Origin: Paraburkholderia elongata
Lineage (GTDB): Bacteria; Pseudomonadota; Gammaproteobacteria; Burkholderiales; Burkholderiaceae
Reading direction: 5' to 3'
Assembly: GCF_013177735.1 (NCBI RefSeq)
Contig: NZ_WOEZ01000088.1
Coordinates: 1 to 43,159 of the forward strand
Length of the DNA: 43,159 nucleotides
Shown: positions 41,739 to 43,159 of the stretch, piece after piece
How the letters are laid out: each line of letters opens with the position of its first letter
Position numbering within the stretch: the first letter of the stretch is position 1
Notes under the pieces: model-generated
What the model was told of the DNA's origin: nothing
Databases searched by the model: none
What the model saw: only the letters and a program-made list of their open reading frames with translations
Made by a program: the position numbers and the translations under genes

Positions 41739-42893
41739 CTAGCCGGCAAACTGCGCCAACACGCGCTCACGAATTGCCGGCCGGATATTCGACTGCGCCA
41801 TATTGCCTTGATAATGCGCGACCACGCGCGGGTTCATCACGCGGAACCACAGTGGCGGCACATACGCGAGCATGATCATCGTCGCGTAACCGGAAGGCAA
41901 TTGCGGCGCGCCGTCGAAATGACGCAGCGCCTGGTAAGAGCGCGTCGGATTCGCATGATGATCGGCGTGACGCTGCAACTGATACAGAAACAGATTCGTC
42001 ACGATGCGATTGCTGTTCCATGAGTGCTGCGGCTGGCAACGTTCATAACGGCCGCTCGCGAGTTGTTTGCGGCCGAGCCCGTAGTGCTCCAGGTAGTTGA
42101 CCACTTCGAGCAGCGAGGCGCCATACGCCGCCTGAATCAGCAGAAACGGAATCACCGTTTTGCCGAACAGCGCGATCATCGCGCCCCACAGCGCCGCCGT
42201 CATGGCCCACGAGTGCAGGACTTCATTGCGCCATGTCCAGGGCGATCTACCGAGGCGTTCGAGCCGATGTTTTTCGAGGCGCCACGCTGAGGCGATGCTT
42301 CCGAACACCGTACGCGGCAGAAAACGCCAGAACGATTCGCCGTAGCGCGCGCTCGCCGGATCGGGCGGCGTAATCACGCGCACGTGGTGCCCGCGATTGT
42401 GTTCGACGAAGAAATGACCGTAGGCGACCGGCGCCAGCGTGATCTTGGCAAGCCATCGTTCGAAGCCATCGGTCTTGTGGCCGAGTTCGTGCGCGGTGTT
42501 GATCGACACGCCAGTCGCCGCACCCAGCGAGAGCGCAAAGCCGAGATAGTCGTACCACGCCAGGGCGTGCGTGCCGACGATCCACAGTGCGCCGAAGAAC
42601 GACACGTATTCGATGAAGGTGGCCAGATAGACCACGCGGCGGTAATAGCGCTCTCGTTCGAGCCTCGGGACGACGTCTTCTGGTGGATTGCTCGGATCGT
42701 CACCGATCAGATAATCGAGCGCCGGAATAATGCCGAACACGAAAATCGGCCCGAACCACCAGAAAATATGCCAGCCGGTCTGCAACGCCAGATTGGCGGC
42801 GTGCAGCGGCAAGGTGATGGTGAGTGCACCGAGCAGCCATAGATACCGCTTGCCGTCGACCCACCGAGCGGGGGCCGCTTGCGATGTTGCCAT
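41739..42893 (-). CDS. alkB: Membrane-bound alkane 1-monooxygenase (AlkB)
   Basis: A 384-residue non-haem diiron integral membrane hydroxylase that oxidises medium-chain n-alkanes to primary alcohols. The histidine boxes are HELGH (135-139), EHNRGHH (164-170) and LQRHADHH (306-313). The NYLEHYGL segment (266-273), diagnostic of alkane hydroxylases, is also present. About six hydrophobic helices. It has no fused rubredoxin, and no rubredoxin or AlkS-type regulator gene is in the window, so electrons must come from proteins encoded elsewhere. AGGAGG lies just before ATG 42893; upstream codons to 43016 are not supported. The stretch 42894-43100 to the right should hold its promoter. Confidence 0.93.
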   Translation of the reverse strand: MATSQAAPARWVDGKRYLWLLGALTITLPLHAANLALQTGWHIFWWFGPIFVFGIIPALDYLIGDDPSNPPEDVVPRLERERYYRRVVYLATFIEYVSFFGALWIVGTHALAWYDYLGFALSLGAATGVSINTAHELGHKTDGFERWLAKITLAPVAYGHFFVEHNRGHHVRVITPPDPASARYGESFWRFLPRTVFGSIASAWRLEKHRLERLGRSPWTWRNEVLHSWAMTAALWGAMIALFGKTVIPFLLIQAAYGASLLEVVNYLEHYGLGRKQLASGRYERCQPQHSWNSNRIVTNLFLYQLQRHADHHANPTRSYQALRHFDGAPQLPSGYATMIMLAYVPPLWFRVMNPRVVAHYQGNMAQSNIRPAIRERVLAQFAG

Positions 42894-43039
42894 TGTCTCC
42901 CTCCTGGTTTTATGTCGCCTGGTATCAGCGAGCTTTGCGCTTGCTAGCCAGTACGCATGTCGGCAGGACTTTGCCCGACTCCCAGATTTATATGGCCTGA
43001 CGAGCGGGATAGCCAAGGAATTGGCCTAGGTGCAATACT

Positions 43040-43065
43040 GTTAACAAAGTCGAATTTGTGTTAAC
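43040..43065. repeat. Inverted repeat GTTAACA/TGTTAAC upstream of the transposase
   Basis: GTTAACA (43040-43046) and TGTTAAC (43059-43065) form a dyad with a 12-base spacer, between alkB and the transposase start. It could be part of the insertion sequence end region or a regulator site for the alkB promoter. The true terminal inverted repeat cannot be fixed without the other end. Confidence 0.45.
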
Positions 43066-43100
43066 TTTCAAGCGCCTGCAACGACAAGAAGAGCTTGAAG

Positions 43101-43159
43101 ATGGCAAGAACGGAAGCAACGCTGCCCGGTGGTGCGAGGCTCGCGGACTATCTGGCGGT
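43101..43159 (+). mobile_element. IS4-like transposase, N-terminal fragment cut by the window edge
   Basis: Twenty codons are visible: M-A-R-T-E-A-T-L-P-G-G-A-R-L-A-D-Y-L-A-V. The pattern MART...LP.G.R..DY matches the start of IS4-family transposases with the Insertion element 4 N-terminal domain, as I recall them. The purine run GAGCTTGAAG precedes the ATG. The catalytic DDE part lies beyond the window, so the family call rests on a short stretch. The left end of the element is probably between 43020 and 43060. Confidence 0.6.

Overview
This window looks like a chromosomal stretch of a plant-associated Paraburkholderia or a close Burkholderiales relative. Base composition is GC-rich, the proteins have Burkholderia-type character (a GTG-started OmpC-family porin, a MipA/OmpV protein, many LysR regulators), and there is a true ACC deaminase beside a divergent Lrp-type regulator. 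The genus is inferred from family resemblance; no ribosomal gene is present.

Layout. The left edge (1-252) is the 5' part of a group II intron on the minus strand, sitting directly behind the terminator of a porin gene. Then come a lipocalin-like protein, a DUF1488 protein and a DHA2-type efflux pump. A LysR regulator diverges from an agmatinase followed by a PotF-like putrescine-binding protein. Positions 7909-16890 hold a cobalamin locus of two divergent arms, cobL-cbiD-cobK-cobM (minus) and cobG-cobH-cobI-cobJ (plus). Only the plus arm is led by a cobalamin riboswitch. Together the eight genes cover every step from precorrin-2 to hydrogenobyrinate, with CbiD plus a CbiG domain fused to CobJ in place of CobF.

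Positions 16986-24324 hold an SbcC/Rad50-like ATPase with its SbcD-like nuclease (minus), a DUF445 membrane protein and an AI-2E-family transporter with a long soluble tail. Next are an FAD-dependent aromatic-type hydroxylase with a DUF2783 partner, and a minus-strand operon of aromatic aminotransferase, class II aldolase and ketopantoate-reductase-like enzyme. Both inner spacers of that operon are tandem repeats (10 bp and 12 bp units). A LysR gene diverges from the operon and may be leaderless.

Positions 30962-35324 carry LuxR-type and LysR regulators, an MFS exporter, an alpha/beta-hydrolase fragment and a MipA/OmpV protein. Then come exported MsrA and MsrB (methionine sulfoxide repair outside the cytoplasm), the acdR-like regulator and acdS. 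A multi-hairpin element that resembles a dispersed Burkholderiales repeat follows (about 39117-39391), next to a LysR gene whose 3' half has unusual codon use. The right end has a pirin, a DoxX protein, an AlkB-type alkane hydroxylase and the first codons of an IS4-like transposase, so mobile DNA lies at both ends.

I see no CRISPR array, prophage, tRNA, rRNA or obvious defence island. The best candidates for new biology are the tandem-repeat operon spacers, the Rad50-like protein with a non-zinc insertion at the hook position, the low-complexity insertions shared by three cobalamin enzymes, and the intron-terminator junction.
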